A stretch of 64,000 nt of DNA, from the NCBI RefSeq assembly GCF_002933875.1, contig NZ_BFAV01000073.1:81234-145233 (forward strand), given 5' to 3'. Under the pieces are notes generated by a model that worked only from the letters and a program-made list of their open reading frames with translations, had not been told where the DNA came from and did not search any database. The stretch comes from Desulfocucumis palustris (GTDB taxonomy: Bacteria > Bacillota > Desulfotomaculia > Desulfotomaculales > Desulfocucumaceae). Shown here piece by piece: positions 26,250 to 34,200 of the stretch; positions within the stretch are counted from its first letter, which is position 1; every line of letters starts with the position of its first letter. A program made the translations under genes and the position numbers.

Positions 26250-26537
26250 ATGGGATACGGATTTGGATCCCCTGGTGGCCGGGTCCAGGGACCGGATAAG
26301 GGAAAAGCTCCTTTTGGCCCCGGTTATAAACGGCCTCCGGCCAGGCCGGTATTCGGCCCGTGGCCCTGGGAATATGGGGCGGCAGATTCCCTGCACTGTC
26401 CCAGGTGCGGTTACGGCCCGTTTCCGTGGCCGGGCGCCAGGCCGGCAAAGGACCCTCCGGCTGAGGAACCTGTACTGAAAAACAGATGGGTATGTATGCG
26501 GCTGGATCCCTGCAACAGGGATTGCATATTTAAATAA
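26250..26537 (+). CDS. Small proline/glycine-rich protein with cysteine pairs, unknown function
   Basis: 95 residues from ATG 26250 (GGAG nine bases before). The sequence is rich in Pro, Gly and Arg (SPGGRVQGPDKGKAPFGPGY), has CPRC near the middle and CMRLDPCNRDC at the end, and lacks a signal peptide or membrane helix. The paired cysteines suggest a metal-binding or redox knot. I do not recognise the family; a spore-associated role or a non-coding GC-rich frame are both possible. Confidence 0.5.
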   Translation: MGYGFGSPGGRVQGPDKGKAPFGPGYKRPPARPVFGPWPWEYGAADSLHCPRCGYGPFPWPGARPAKDPPAEEPVLKNRWVCMRLDPCNRDCIFK

Positions 26538-26604
26538 AGTCTGACGCCTTACGGCGGGCGTCAATAAGGAAGTATTGTTAACAGGGAACGGTGTGGCCGG
26601 AAGG

Positions 26605-27150
26605 CTACGCCGTTTCTCTGTTTCTGCGTAACATTTCATCGGTTAGTTCGGGGATGTTCAGGATGCCCACGCCGTTGTAGACGATTTCCACCTTTTGCTT
26701 CCGCTTCCCGCTGCTCTTGTCGGGCGCGTGGATGATAATCTTCGAGATAAACTCGTTGAGAATCGTCGGCATAAGCTCCTGTATGTCCGTGTATTTCCTG
26801 ACCGTCGCAAGGAATTGTCCTGTATCCTCGGCCTTCCGTTCCTCCGCGGACTTCAGACTCACCTGTCGGACGAAGACCTTTTCGAACTGCCGCACATACC
26901 GGATGACGCCCCGCACATGCTCCAGCATCAAAGCATACAGCACAACTTCTCGAATGAAGTGGACGGAGCAGGTTCCTGTGTTGCTTTTGTAGTTGGAGCA
27001 GACAAAATGGTTCTGCCGTTCCTCGAAGCCTTTGGCGGTGCAGTAGTAAAGCTTTGCCCCGCAGTCTGCGCAGTGGAGCAGACCCGAGAACATGCTCGTT
27101 CTGCCTGTTTTGGTCGGTCTGCGCTTGTTTTTCCGAAGCTCCCTTTTTAA
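26605..27150 (-). pseudogene. C-terminal remnant of a large serine recombinase
   Basis: The readable frame runs from LRKNKRRPTKTGRTSMFSGL through LHCADCGAKLYYC and HFVCSNYKSNTGTC (zinc-ribbon of large serine recombinases) to a short tail KIIIHAPDKSSGKRKQKVEI. The catalytic N-terminal domain is missing, and the coiled-coil region between SLKSAEERKA and the tail is far too short, so both an upstream loss and an internal deletion have occurred. It marks one end of an AT-richer foreign segment that runs to about 29970. Confidence 0.82.
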
Positions 27151-27155
27151 GAAAC

Positions 27156-27190
27156 ACGGCGGTTTTGATTTTTGCTTTCAAAACCGCCGT
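27156..27190 (-). terminator. Perfect 13 bp inverted repeat downstream of the mobile-segment methyltransferase
   Basis: ACGGCGGTTTTGA (27156-27168) and TCAAAACCGCCGT (27178-27190). A second inverted repeat GACAACGG/CCGTTGTC lies at 27233-27260. They could end transcription of the minus-strand genes, or mark the junction where the recombinase lost its N-terminus. Confidence 0.5.
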
Positions 27191-27346
27191 CTATTTTATA
27201 ATTGTTTTTTTGCACAACTATTCAGCCACCATGACAACGGTTTTTTTTATTTCCGTTGTCTGGCGGCATTTTGGGGTGGAAGCTATTTTTAGGGTTCTTT
27301 GCACTGCTTTATCTCTCTTTTGCATAGGCGGTAGCGTCCGGCGCTA

Positions 27347-28066
27347 TTATTTTTTCCGTAGCACGAAAGCAATAAAATTCAGATATTTCCCGCCGCCTGC
27401 GTCCATTGTTTTGCGGCAATGAACCGCAATCTCATTTTCTTCTTGGTTCAGCCAATCCACCCAAACGTTCTCGTTGCTTTCCATCTCGTATATGGAAATT
27501 ACCTCTGCATCATGGCTGCTATTCACTATTTCCGTCCAATAAGCAATATCACGCAGATAGGCAAGCTGCTCCGGTGTCCACGAAAGAAGCAATTCTTTCG
27601 GCAGGTTATCATGGCAATCTTTTTTCAGGCCGGGTACGCAGCAGTAAATATATCCACCGTGTTTGACAAAGGGCAGTAGTTTTTCGTCCAAGTATTTTGG
27701 GTCACGTCCCCAAAAGTTATAGGAATCTGTGCTGACCACCGCATCGAAAAATTCTTTTTCAAAGGGCAAGGCGGTGGCGTCAGCCTTAACGGGTGTAATC
27801 TGTTCAGGTGTTAATCCCATTTTATAAAAAAAACTACGGTTTTCCTGCGGCTCACTCCACAAATCGGCGGCGTAAACCTTGAAGCCATAATCTTTTACGA
27901 GCATAACACTTGTATGCCCTTGCCCACTTCCGAGGTCGCAGACGATACTTCCGGCAGGGATTTTATGATTTAGCAGCATTTCTTCCTGCAATTTGAATGG
28001 GTTAGGCCCCATGGCCGTAGCCAGTAATTCGGGGGTATTGTACTTTTGGCTTATTGGATACTCCAT
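27347..28066 (-). CDS. Class I SAM methyltransferase on mobile-element remnant
   Basis: 239 residues. SAM motif SIVCDLGSGQGHTSVMLVKD and a FFDAVVSTDSYNFWGRDP segment; ends in a predicted beta strand NFIAFVLRKK. GGAGC precedes the ATG. This family is common on integrative elements of gut and anaerobic Firmicutes. Codon use is more AT-rich than in the flanking chromosome. Substrate unknown. Confidence 0.82.
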   Translation of the reverse strand: MEYPISQKYNTPELLATAMGPNPFKLQEEMLLNHKIPAGSIVCDLGSGQGHTSVMLVKDYGFKVYAADLWSEPQENRSFFYKMGLTPEQITPVKADATALPFEKEFFDAVVSTDSYNFWGRDPKYLDEKLLPFVKHGGYIYCCVPGLKKDCHDNLPKELLLSWTPEQLAYLRDIAYWTEIVNSSHDAEVISIYEMESNENVWVDWLNQEENEIAVHCRKTMDAGGGKYLNFIAFVLRKK

Positions 28067-28218
28067 TGTAATTGCTCCTTATCTTATCTTTTATTTGCTT
28101 TATTGCTTTTGCATAGTTAAATTATACCCCGTTCCTTTTATAAAAGCTCCCTACTGAACGATACAGAAGCAAAAAGGCGACATGACAAATCTGCCATGCC
28201 GCCTTTAAGGTATATTTA

Positions 28219-28488
28219 TCATTTCTTCATTTCGGATAATATCTTATATACAGTCTTGGGCGACAAATAGAACTTATTTGCCAGTTGCGGGACAGGTGTA
28301 CCACGTTGGTATTCCGTAAAAATGGTTGCATTACGTTCGTCAAGCAATTGTCTACTATTACTTAATTCGCCCCAGCCTTTTTTGTTTTCTTCTTTACGAG
28401 GAATATAAAGATATTCGCCGTCAATATGTTGTTGTATTGCCATAATCAAATCGTCTGGCAATACACAGATTGCATTTTTATAGCCCAT
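28219..28488 (-). CDS. CD3324-family small helix-turn-helix protein
   Basis: 89 residues. GYKNAICVLPDDLIMAIQQH, YIDGEYLYIPRK and a C-terminal helix-turn-helix LANKFYLSPKTVYKILSEMKK match the CD3324 family, of unknown function and common near methyltransferases or resistance genes. The HTH suggests DNA binding. AGGAGGCGC precedes its ATG. Confidence 0.78.
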   Translation of the reverse strand: MGYKNAICVLPDDLIMAIQQHIDGEYLYIPRKEENKKGWGELSNSRQLLDERNATIFTEYQRGTPVPQLANKFYLSPKTVYKILSEMKK

Positions 28489-28623
28489 TGTGCGCCTCCT
28501 ATAATAATCAAAAAATAGGATTACGCAAGGACTATCCTCATATTTGAATTATGCGATAGCCCTTGCTACGCACAATACCGACTCCAATGCACCTTTAGGG
28601 ATAAGACAACGCTCCTTTCGTAT

Positions 28624-29700
28624 TTATCTATTGTTCTTGTCTTTAATATGCTTCTTTAATTGTTTCATTTCACCCTTGCCGCCAAACATTCTATTGAGTT
28701 TCTCGTTTTCAAGCTGGCGGGCATTTAATCCGGCGTATGATACTTCCCGTTGCAATTTTTGATAGCTCTCAAAGCGTTTTTCGGACAGTGTTCCATTTTC
28801 GATTGCTTCTCTAATGGCGCAGCCCGGCTCTGCTCCGTGAGAACAGTCGCCAAATTTGCACCGGGCGGCAATTTCTTCAATATCTTCAAAGGTTTTTGAC
28901 AGGTTGCCCGTATAAATCTGCAACTCCCGCATACCGGGCGTATCTATGACAATGCCGCCATTTGGCAATAGCAATAGTTGGCGGTGGGTTGTGGTATGTC
29001 TGCCCTTGGCATCATCTTCCCGTATCGCTCTCGTTGCAAGCAGATCCTGCCCCATAAGGCGGTTAATAAGTGTGGACTTGCCAACTCCTGATGAACCGAC
29101 AAACGCAATCGTCTTTCCTTGCCCGATATAAGCGTTAATCCCGTCAAATCCATTCCCGTTTTCAGAAGAACAGGTAATGACCTCCGCTCCCATGCTCACC
29201 GAAGCAATATCGTTAAGCTTCTGCGGTAAATCAATACACAAATCGGATTTTGTCAGAACGATAACCGGGGTCGCCATACTATCCCATGCGATTGTTAAAT
29301 ATCGTTCAATTCGCCGGATATTAAAATCCGCATTGAGCGACATACAAATGAAGATAGTGTCAATATTGGCCGCAATCACCTGTCCAGCATTTTCCGTACC
29401 GGCAGATTGCCGCGCTAAAACGCTTTTGCGGCGCAGGATATGATGAATGATTGCATTGCCGGTGCTTCCGTCCAATCGGTCAATCATCACCCAATCCCCA
29501 ACGGCGGGGAAGTTGGTTTGGTCGTTTGCGTGGTAGGCAAATTTACCCGAAACACTTGCATCTATTTCTCCGTATTCACTAACTACTTTATATAGGTCGC
29601 GGTGTTGCTCGGTAACTCTGGCGATAAACAGGCCATTATATAAGGTTGCCTCCTGTTCAAAGCGTTCGTTTAGTCCGTAGTTTTTCAAATTGATATTCAA
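28624..29700 (-). CDS. rsgA: RsgA-like small-ribosomal-subunit GTPase, mobile-element version
   Basis: 358 residues from TTG 29700. OB fold (SGKFAYHANDQTNFPAVGDW), circularly permuted GTPase with TKSD (G4), GSSGVGKST (G1), DTPGMREL (G3), and the zinc knuckle C-x5-C-x-H near CKFGDCSHGAEPGC. Chromosomal RsgA helps 30S maturation by hydrolysing GTP on the subunit. This copy lies on the foreign segment and is preceded by a leader peptide and attenuator, a layout used by antibiotic-inducible ribosome-protection genes. The frame is open to TTG 29721, but AAAGGA fits TTG 29700. Confidence 0.9.
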   Translation of the reverse strand: MNINLKNYGLNERFEQEATLYNGLFIARVTEQHRDLYKVVSEYGEIDASVSGKFAYHANDQTNFPAVGDWVMIDRLDGSTGNAIIHHILRRKSVLARQSAGTENAGQVIAANIDTIFICMSLNADFNIRRIERYLTIAWDSMATPVIVLTKSDLCIDLPQKLNDIASVSMGAEVITCSSENGNGFDGINAYIGQGKTIAFVGSSGVGKSTLINRLMGQDLLATRAIREDDAKGRHTTTHRQLLLLPNGGIVIDTPGMRELQIYTGNLSKTFEDIEEIAARCKFGDCSHGAEPGCAIREAIENGTLSEKRFESYQKLQREVSYAGLNARQLENEKLNRMFGGKGEMKQLKKHIKDKNNR

Positions 29701-29752
29701 TGGTTTCAAATCCTTTCGCAAAGTATATGCGTACCAAATAGCCTTGCGACAA

Positions 29753-29780
29753 TAAAAAAAGCGCAGTTACCCACTGCGCT
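29753..29780 (-). terminator. Attenuator-type terminator before rsgA-like gene
   Basis: On the minus strand AGCGCAGT (29780-29773), loop GGGTA, ACTGCGCT (29767-29760), then a T run (29759-29753). About 55 nt upstream of the GTPase start and downstream of the promoter and leader peptide. Confidence 0.8.
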
Positions 29781-29893
29781 GCAAAACAAACAAAAGAAGG
29801 TGTTAAACAAACACTTCTCCGTCATTCCGTAAGGCATTTGGGCACACAAAATAAGCAGGTCAAAATCCTGCCTCTGTGATACAAATAATTACC

Positions 29894-29911
29894 TTATCGG
29901 ACGACCGACAT
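29894..29911 (-). CDS. Possible five-residue leader peptide MSVVR
   Basis: ATG TCG GTC GTC CGA TAA on the minus strand with a strong site AAAGAGGTG five bases before the ATG. It lies between the promoter at 29942-29970 and the terminator at 29753-29780, the standard place of a ribosome-sensing leader peptide. A CAGG...CCTG stem (around 29856-29873) and an AGAAG...CTTCT stem (29795-29818) lie between it and the terminator and could form alternative pairings. Confidence 0.5.
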   Translation of the reverse strand: MSVVR

Positions 29912-29941
29912 TAATACACCTCTTTCTAATAATTATATAAT

Positions 29942-29970
29942 AAAGTAACATCATTTCGCAAAATTGTCAA
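29942..29970 (-). promoter_or_regulatory. Promoter of the attenuated rsgA-like leader
   Basis: Minus strand TTGACA (29970-29965), 17 bp, TACTTT (29947-29942). The leader from here to the gene is about 235 nt. An overlapping TATAAT-like string follows further downstream, but at wrong spacing. Confidence 0.65.
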
Positions 29971-30080
29971 ATCCCTATCATTATCACATGCCGCCTTAAG
30001 CCGGCGCTTTATTGACAGGCCAAATTATTTTGAAAAAATTTTTCAGGATACCCGGATTATACCGGGTATCCTGTTTTATT

Positions 30081-31058
30081 CTACAGCTTTGCGTTGAATG
30101 CGCCAAGTACCCTGCTGATTGGACTGGCGTAGGTTATCCTGTCGGAGCCGGCAAAAAGAAGGCCCACTGCCCTGCCGTCCGCAGCCAGTATCAGCGATCC
30201 GCTGTCCCCGTTGTCGCTCATTGAGCCGGTGGCGATCTGGTCCTCAAAAAGGTAGGATCTCTTGTCATCCTCAATGTGCAGGGTATTGTGGATCGCGGTT
30301 ATCTGGGAGGAGGTTATGCCGGTGGACCTGCCGCTTTTAAAAACCGGCATGCCGGGGAAAGGCTCCGTGGTTCCGTTTACAGGGCCAAGTCCCATAATTT
30401 TGCCGTCCACCAGGCCGGGCTCCATGGGTATGGCCAGCGCGGCGTCCATCAAATTGGGCTCGGGTTTTTTCCCTTGTTTGTATTCCTGGGTGCTGATCCA
30501 CTTATACGGGCTATAGGACGCCAGCCGGGCGATTATATCCCTGTCCGTGCCTCCGTCGTAGGGTCCGGGCTGCAGTATCGGATCTCCCACGGAGGCCAGG
30601 CCGTCCCGGCCGTCGGTTCCGTTGGCCAGAATGTGGTTGTTGCTCAATATGGCCACGCCGCCTGGAAAGCGCCCCCTGACCACCGCGCCCAGGGTCCCCG
30701 CGGAGGTTTTATAATGGCCTATGCTTACCCCCGGAGGTGCCGGGCGGAGCTTTGATTTGCGAAGCTCGGCGTTATTTCCGCCGGAGGGGGGGCTGTTTAT
30801 ACCAGGAATCGAGAACCCCTGGAAAACTACCCTGCCGATCTCCACCACGTCGGTGGGGAGGCTGTCCAAAAACCCCGGTATAGCCTGGCTCCTGGCGAGC
30901 ATGACCCGGGGAACTTTTTTTTCCACCCCCACCACCAGGGACATCCTGCCGGTGTTGAACCGGTTGGTGTGCTTAAACCCCACACCAACCGATATTACCC
31001 CCGGAAGGTCCAGTAGCTGGAACCGGTGCTTTTTCAGGGCCGACAAGAATACCTTCAT
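30081..31058 (-). CDS. Trypsin-fold serine protease of the NAL1-like cytoplasmic type
   Basis: 325 residues without signal peptide. Catalytic triad candidates: His in VAILSNNHILA, Asp in PNLMDAALAI, Ser in NGDSGSLIL. The N-terminal 110 residues (LPGVISVGVGFKHTNRF) form a separate domain common in this bacterial family. KSGRSTGITSSQITAI is another conserved block. Physiological substrate is unknown. GGTGAT precedes ATG 31058. It is alone, next to the inserted segment. Confidence 0.83.
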   Translation of the reverse strand: MKVFLSALKKHRFQLLDLPGVISVGVGFKHTNRFNTGRMSLVVGVEKKVPRVMLARSQAIPGFLDSLPTDVVEIGRVVFQGFSIPGINSPPSGGNNAELRKSKLRPAPPGVSIGHYKTSAGTLGAVVRGRFPGGVAILSNNHILANGTDGRDGLASVGDPILQPGPYDGGTDRDIIARLASYSPYKWISTQEYKQGKKPEPNLMDAALAIPMEPGLVDGKIMGLGPVNGTTEPFPGMPVFKSGRSTGITSSQITAIHNTLHIEDDKRSYLFEDQIATGSMSDNGDSGSLILAADGRAVGLLFAGSDRITYASPISRVLGAFNAKL

Positions 31059-31254
31059 TTTTTATCACCTTGCGCTTTTTAACCATCATATGGCAGTTTT
31101 GACCTTAAGGTGATTTCCGGGGTATGATTTTGTTCGTCCGGCCAGGATAATTAATTACCTTTGTAGAAACTATCTTTGTGAAAAACGGACAATAATTTTA
31201 CCAATCCGTGGTTATTGAGGTTTTACCATAAAAATAATTTTGAGAGGTAAAGAA

Positions 31255-32031
31255 ATGTTCAAGGTGGCAAGCTTTAATACCAACTCCATCAGAAGCAGGC
31301 TGGGAATAATACTGCCCTGGCTTGAGCAGGAACGGCCGGATGTGCTTTGTTTGCAGGAAACCAAGGTGGAGGACAGGGATTTTCCCCTGGAACCCATTAA
31401 CGGGGTGGGTTACCAGGCGGTTTTCAACGGGAGGAAATCTTACAACGGGGTGGCCATTATAAGCAGGCATCCCATGCAGGATGTCGGCAAGGACGGCGTG
31501 GAGGCGGCGGAGCCCGGGGAGGCCCGGCTGATAGCCGCCACCATCCTGGGAGTGAGGGTGGTAAATACCTACATACCCCAGGGACAGTCCCCGGACAGTG
31601 ACAAGTTTACTTACAAATTGAACTGGATACGCGGGCTTAAGGATTACTTTCAGCAGCGCCACAAACAATCCGACTATCTTATATGGACAGGCGATTTCAA
31701 TGTGGCCCCGGAGCCCATGGACGTGCACAACCCCAAAAGACTGTACGGGCACGTGGGCTATCACCCGGAGGAGCATAAAGCCCTGCAGTATGTCAAGGAG
31801 TGGGGATTTGAGGACGTATTCCGCAGGCACCAGAAGGAGGGAGGTAATTTTACCTTCTGGGACTACCGGGTTAAGGACGGGGTTAACAGAAACCTGGGCT
31901 GGAGGGTGGACCATATCTGGGCCACACCTCCCCTGGCCGAAAAATCAGTCCGGGCGTGGATAGACAAAGAGCCCAGATTAAAAGACAAGCCTTCCGACCA
32001 TACCTTTATCGTCGCTGAATTTGAACTGTAA
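31255..32031 (+). CDS. xthA: Exodeoxyribonuclease III
   Basis: 258 residues from ATG 31255 (GAGAGGT before). VASFNTNSIRSRL, LCLQETKV, YNGVAIIS, WTGDFNVAPEPMDVHNP and the end WRVDHIWA plus SDHTFIVAEFEL are exonuclease III/AP endonuclease motifs, with Asn, Glu, Asp and His at the expected metal and catalytic sites. Acts in base-excision repair at abasic sites. Single-gene unit. Confidence 0.94.
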   Translation: MFKVASFNTNSIRSRLGIILPWLEQERPDVLCLQETKVEDRDFPLEPINGVGYQAVFNGRKSYNGVAIISRHPMQDVGKDGVEAAEPGEARLIAATILGVRVVNTYIPQGQSPDSDKFTYKLNWIRGLKDYFQQRHKQSDYLIWTGDFNVAPEPMDVHNPKRLYGHVGYHPEEHKALQYVKEWGFEDVFRRHQKEGGNFTFWDYRVKDGVNRNLGWRVDHIWATPPLAEKSVRAWIDKEPRLKDKPSDHTFIVAEFEL

Positions 32032-32108
32032 AATAATCTTTAAAGCCGCCCGGTGAAAAAGGGCGGCTTTTACATATATGTAAGGATTAAATCAGGAAGG
32101 TGATTTTT

Positions 32109-32348
32109 ATGAATGTTAGCACTGATTGCATCGTAAGTATCTCAGAGGCTAATCAAAATTTTTCTAAGGTTGCGCGCCTCGTTGATGAAAAGAAAAAAGT
32201 TATCGTAATGAAAAATAATAAACCTCGATATATTATTATCGATTTTGAAGATTATGAGAGCCAAAAGACAGAAGAACAAATGCTCGACAAAATTGCTGGT
32301 GAAATATTGGAAAAGAATTTTAATGCATTTAAGAGGCTGGCTGAATGA
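32109..32348 (+). CDS. Orphan Phd/YefM-like antitoxin
   Basis: 79 residues from ATG 32109 with AAGGTGATTT before it. VSISEANQNFSKVARLVDEKKKVIVMKNNK plus PRYIIIDFEDYE is the Phd fold. No toxin gene of adequate length follows: the strong terminator at 32396 comes 48 bases after its stop. A short frame at 32345-32542 overlaps the terminator and does not resemble a toxin. Confidence 0.8.
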   Translation: MNVSTDCIVSISEANQNFSKVARLVDEKKKVIVMKNNKPRYIIIDFEDYESQKTEEQMLDKIAGEILEKNFNAFKRLAE

Positions 32349-32395
32349 TTCTCCTGTTTAAAAGTGGCTTGGATAGATTCCAGCAGATGGGAATA

Positions 32396-32444
32396 GTTCT
32401 TGACTTGCCGGGAAAATACCGGCCGGCAAGTCAAGAACCTTTTT
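32396..32444 (+). terminator. Intrinsic terminator after the orphan antitoxin
   Basis: A 16 bp perfect inverted repeat (32396-32411 with 32423-32438) is followed by CTTTTTATTT. It separates the antitoxin from the convergent Fe-S protein gene. Confidence 0.9.
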
Positions 32445-32456
32445 ATTTGTTATTGC

Positions 32457-33839
32457 CTATTTCCAAACCAGGGCTTTACCCAGCAGATCGATTAAACCTT
32501 TTACTTCCACACCCAGCTCGTGCTCTTCCACCATGGGATTGAGCTGAGCCTTACAAATGGAGCAGGGAGCGCACAATATGCCGTCCCCGCCGGCGCCCAC
32601 GCCGGTCGCTCTAACCAGTTCAGCCTTCTTGGCGGAAAGCCGGATGCGGCGCCGGTACATTTCAGGGTCGTCGAACAGTATGCCTGAACCTCCGCCGCAG
32701 CAAAAAGTCCAGTCCCGGTTAGGGGTCATTTCCCTGAAATCCGCCACACTGGCCTGCATCACCGTGCGCAGGTTTTCTTGCAGGTCGCAGGCCCGGGCGT
32801 AATTGCAGGGGTCGTGCAGGGTGACCGGCTTGCTGTTCCTGGCGGGGTCCAGCTTCAGCTGGTTGGTTTTAATGTAATAAGCAACTTCATCGTGTATATG
32901 TGTTATTGGCCACACCATGGGGCGGTCGGCCATGGTGGGAATGTACATTTTTGCCGCCCGCCAGCCGTGTCCGCATTCACCCCAGACAATCTTTTTGACA
33001 CCCAGTTGCTGGGCCGCGTCCAGAAGCCGCATGACGTTATGACGCTGGGTATGCCTCTGGTCAAACAGGAACCCGAAGTTCCCGGCTTCAGTCACCGCGC
33101 TGGGAATAGTCCAGTTAGCCCCGATATAGGTGAAGAACATTGCCGCGCCCATCAGGGTGTACGGATTTGAATAGAAGTCCGCCGAGGAAGGAATGTAGAG
33201 AATATCGGAATCCGGCTTATCCACCGGAAATTTGGCCTCAACTCCGAATTCGTCCATTATATCTTCTGAAAGGAATTCCAGGGTGTCGATAAGGCCGGGT
33301 TTGGGGGTATTCATGTGGTTTCCCACGTTTAACATGGCGGCCCCCGTATTGGCGTGCAGCCTCGGGGTAATGCCCAGCCAGTGCAGAATCTGGCGTCCCA
33401 CAAAGGTAACCTCGCAGGTGTCGATGCCCAGGGGACAGGAACGGGCGCACCTGCGGCACTCGCTGCACTGGTAGAAGTAGGAATACCATTCTTCAAGCAC
33501 ATCCAGGCTGATATCCTCAGCTCCCACCAGCTTGCCGAACCATTTTCCCTCCGGGGTGAAATACCGCCTGTAAATTTTGCGGATTAATTCCGCCCTGTTG
33601 GTGGGGATATTCCTTGGATCTTCCGTACCCAGGTAGGTATGGCAGTTTTCCGCGCAGGCGCCGCACTTCACGCATGATTCCATGGCCATTACAAATGAAC
33701 GAAACTTTTTGCGCATTTCGTCCAGGTACTGGATGGCCTTTTCGCACTTCTGCCCGTCGGGCACAGGCTCAATGTGAATTTTCCTCATCTCGGCGCCGGA
33801 AGCCCGGACAGGCTGCACCATGCCTTTATATTCAGGCAT
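32457..33839 (-). CDS. HdrD/DsrK-like iron-sulfur oxidoreductase
   Basis: 460 residues. Two [4Fe-4S] ferredoxin-type motifs, CVKCGACAENCHTY and CSECRRCARSCPLG, then two CCG-type cysteine-rich domains (GECGHGWRAAKMY; DPCNYARACD; CCGGGSG; CAPCSICKAQL). This is the architecture of HdrD, DsrK, HmeD and TmcB, membrane-associated proteins taking electrons from a NarI-like cytochrome b and reducing a disulfide. A truncated NarI/DsrM-like gene lies 1.3 kb upstream on the same strand. GAGGGGGG precedes ATG 33839. I cannot separate a DsrK from a TmcB assignment by eye. Confidence 0.85.
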   Translation of the reverse strand: MPEYKGMVQPVRASGAEMRKIHIEPVPDGQKCEKAIQYLDEMRKKFRSFVMAMESCVKCGACAENCHTYLGTEDPRNIPTNRAELIRKIYRRYFTPEGKWFGKLVGAEDISLDVLEEWYSYFYQCSECRRCARSCPLGIDTCEVTFVGRQILHWLGITPRLHANTGAAMLNVGNHMNTPKPGLIDTLEFLSEDIMDEFGVEAKFPVDKPDSDILYIPSSADFYSNPYTLMGAAMFFTYIGANWTIPSAVTEAGNFGFLFDQRHTQRHNVMRLLDAAQQLGVKKIVWGECGHGWRAAKMYIPTMADRPMVWPITHIHDEVAYYIKTNQLKLDPARNSKPVTLHDPCNYARACDLQENLRTVMQASVADFREMTPNRDWTFCCGGGSGILFDDPEMYRRRIRLSAKKAELVRATGVGAGGDGILCAPCSICKAQLNPMVEEHELGVEVKGLIDLLGKALVWK

Positions 33840-33856
33840 ACATTAATCCCCCCTCG

Positions 33857-34200
33857 GGTTTTATCTAAAAATAACCCGGGGTGAGAGGAAAATCTTGAGG
33901 TTTTTTACCATAATAAAATCAAAGCACAGGCACATATAAATAAAATTTTCTGGTCTGCTTGTATTCCTCGGTAAATAATTCAAAGTATTCAATACCGGTA
34001 TTATTGTTTAATTTAAGCCCGGACACACTGAGACATTTATCCAGATCTTTAAAAACCGTGCCAAATATTAAGCCCATGAATCCCGGGTACCTGAATATGG
34101 CGTACTTGGATTCGGGAATACTCCTCTCCACAAACCCGGACCGGTCTCCAAAATGTTCCTCCGCGGCAATACCGAAAAAACTGAATTTGCGTGACGGATT
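33857..34200. repeat. Duplicated AraC-tail segment, copy A (intact gene)
   Basis: Matches 35572-35912 over the 3' end of the AraC gene and the intergenic region after it, including the string ATCTTGAGGTTTTTTACCAT (33892-33911 and 35608-35627), with scattered differences elsewhere. Copy A lies between an AraC gene and the Fe-S protein, copy B between a broken AraC and a broken NarI-like gene. Confidence 0.75.

Noticed and set aside
30012..30755. Plus-strand frames opposite the trypsin-like protease
   Set aside because: Overlap a gene with clear catalytic motifs on the minus strand and show no family resemblance.
32345..32542. Short frame after the orphan antitoxin as a possible toxin
   Set aside because: It runs through the terminator hairpin and into the end of the convergent Fe-S gene; the translation has no toxin motif.
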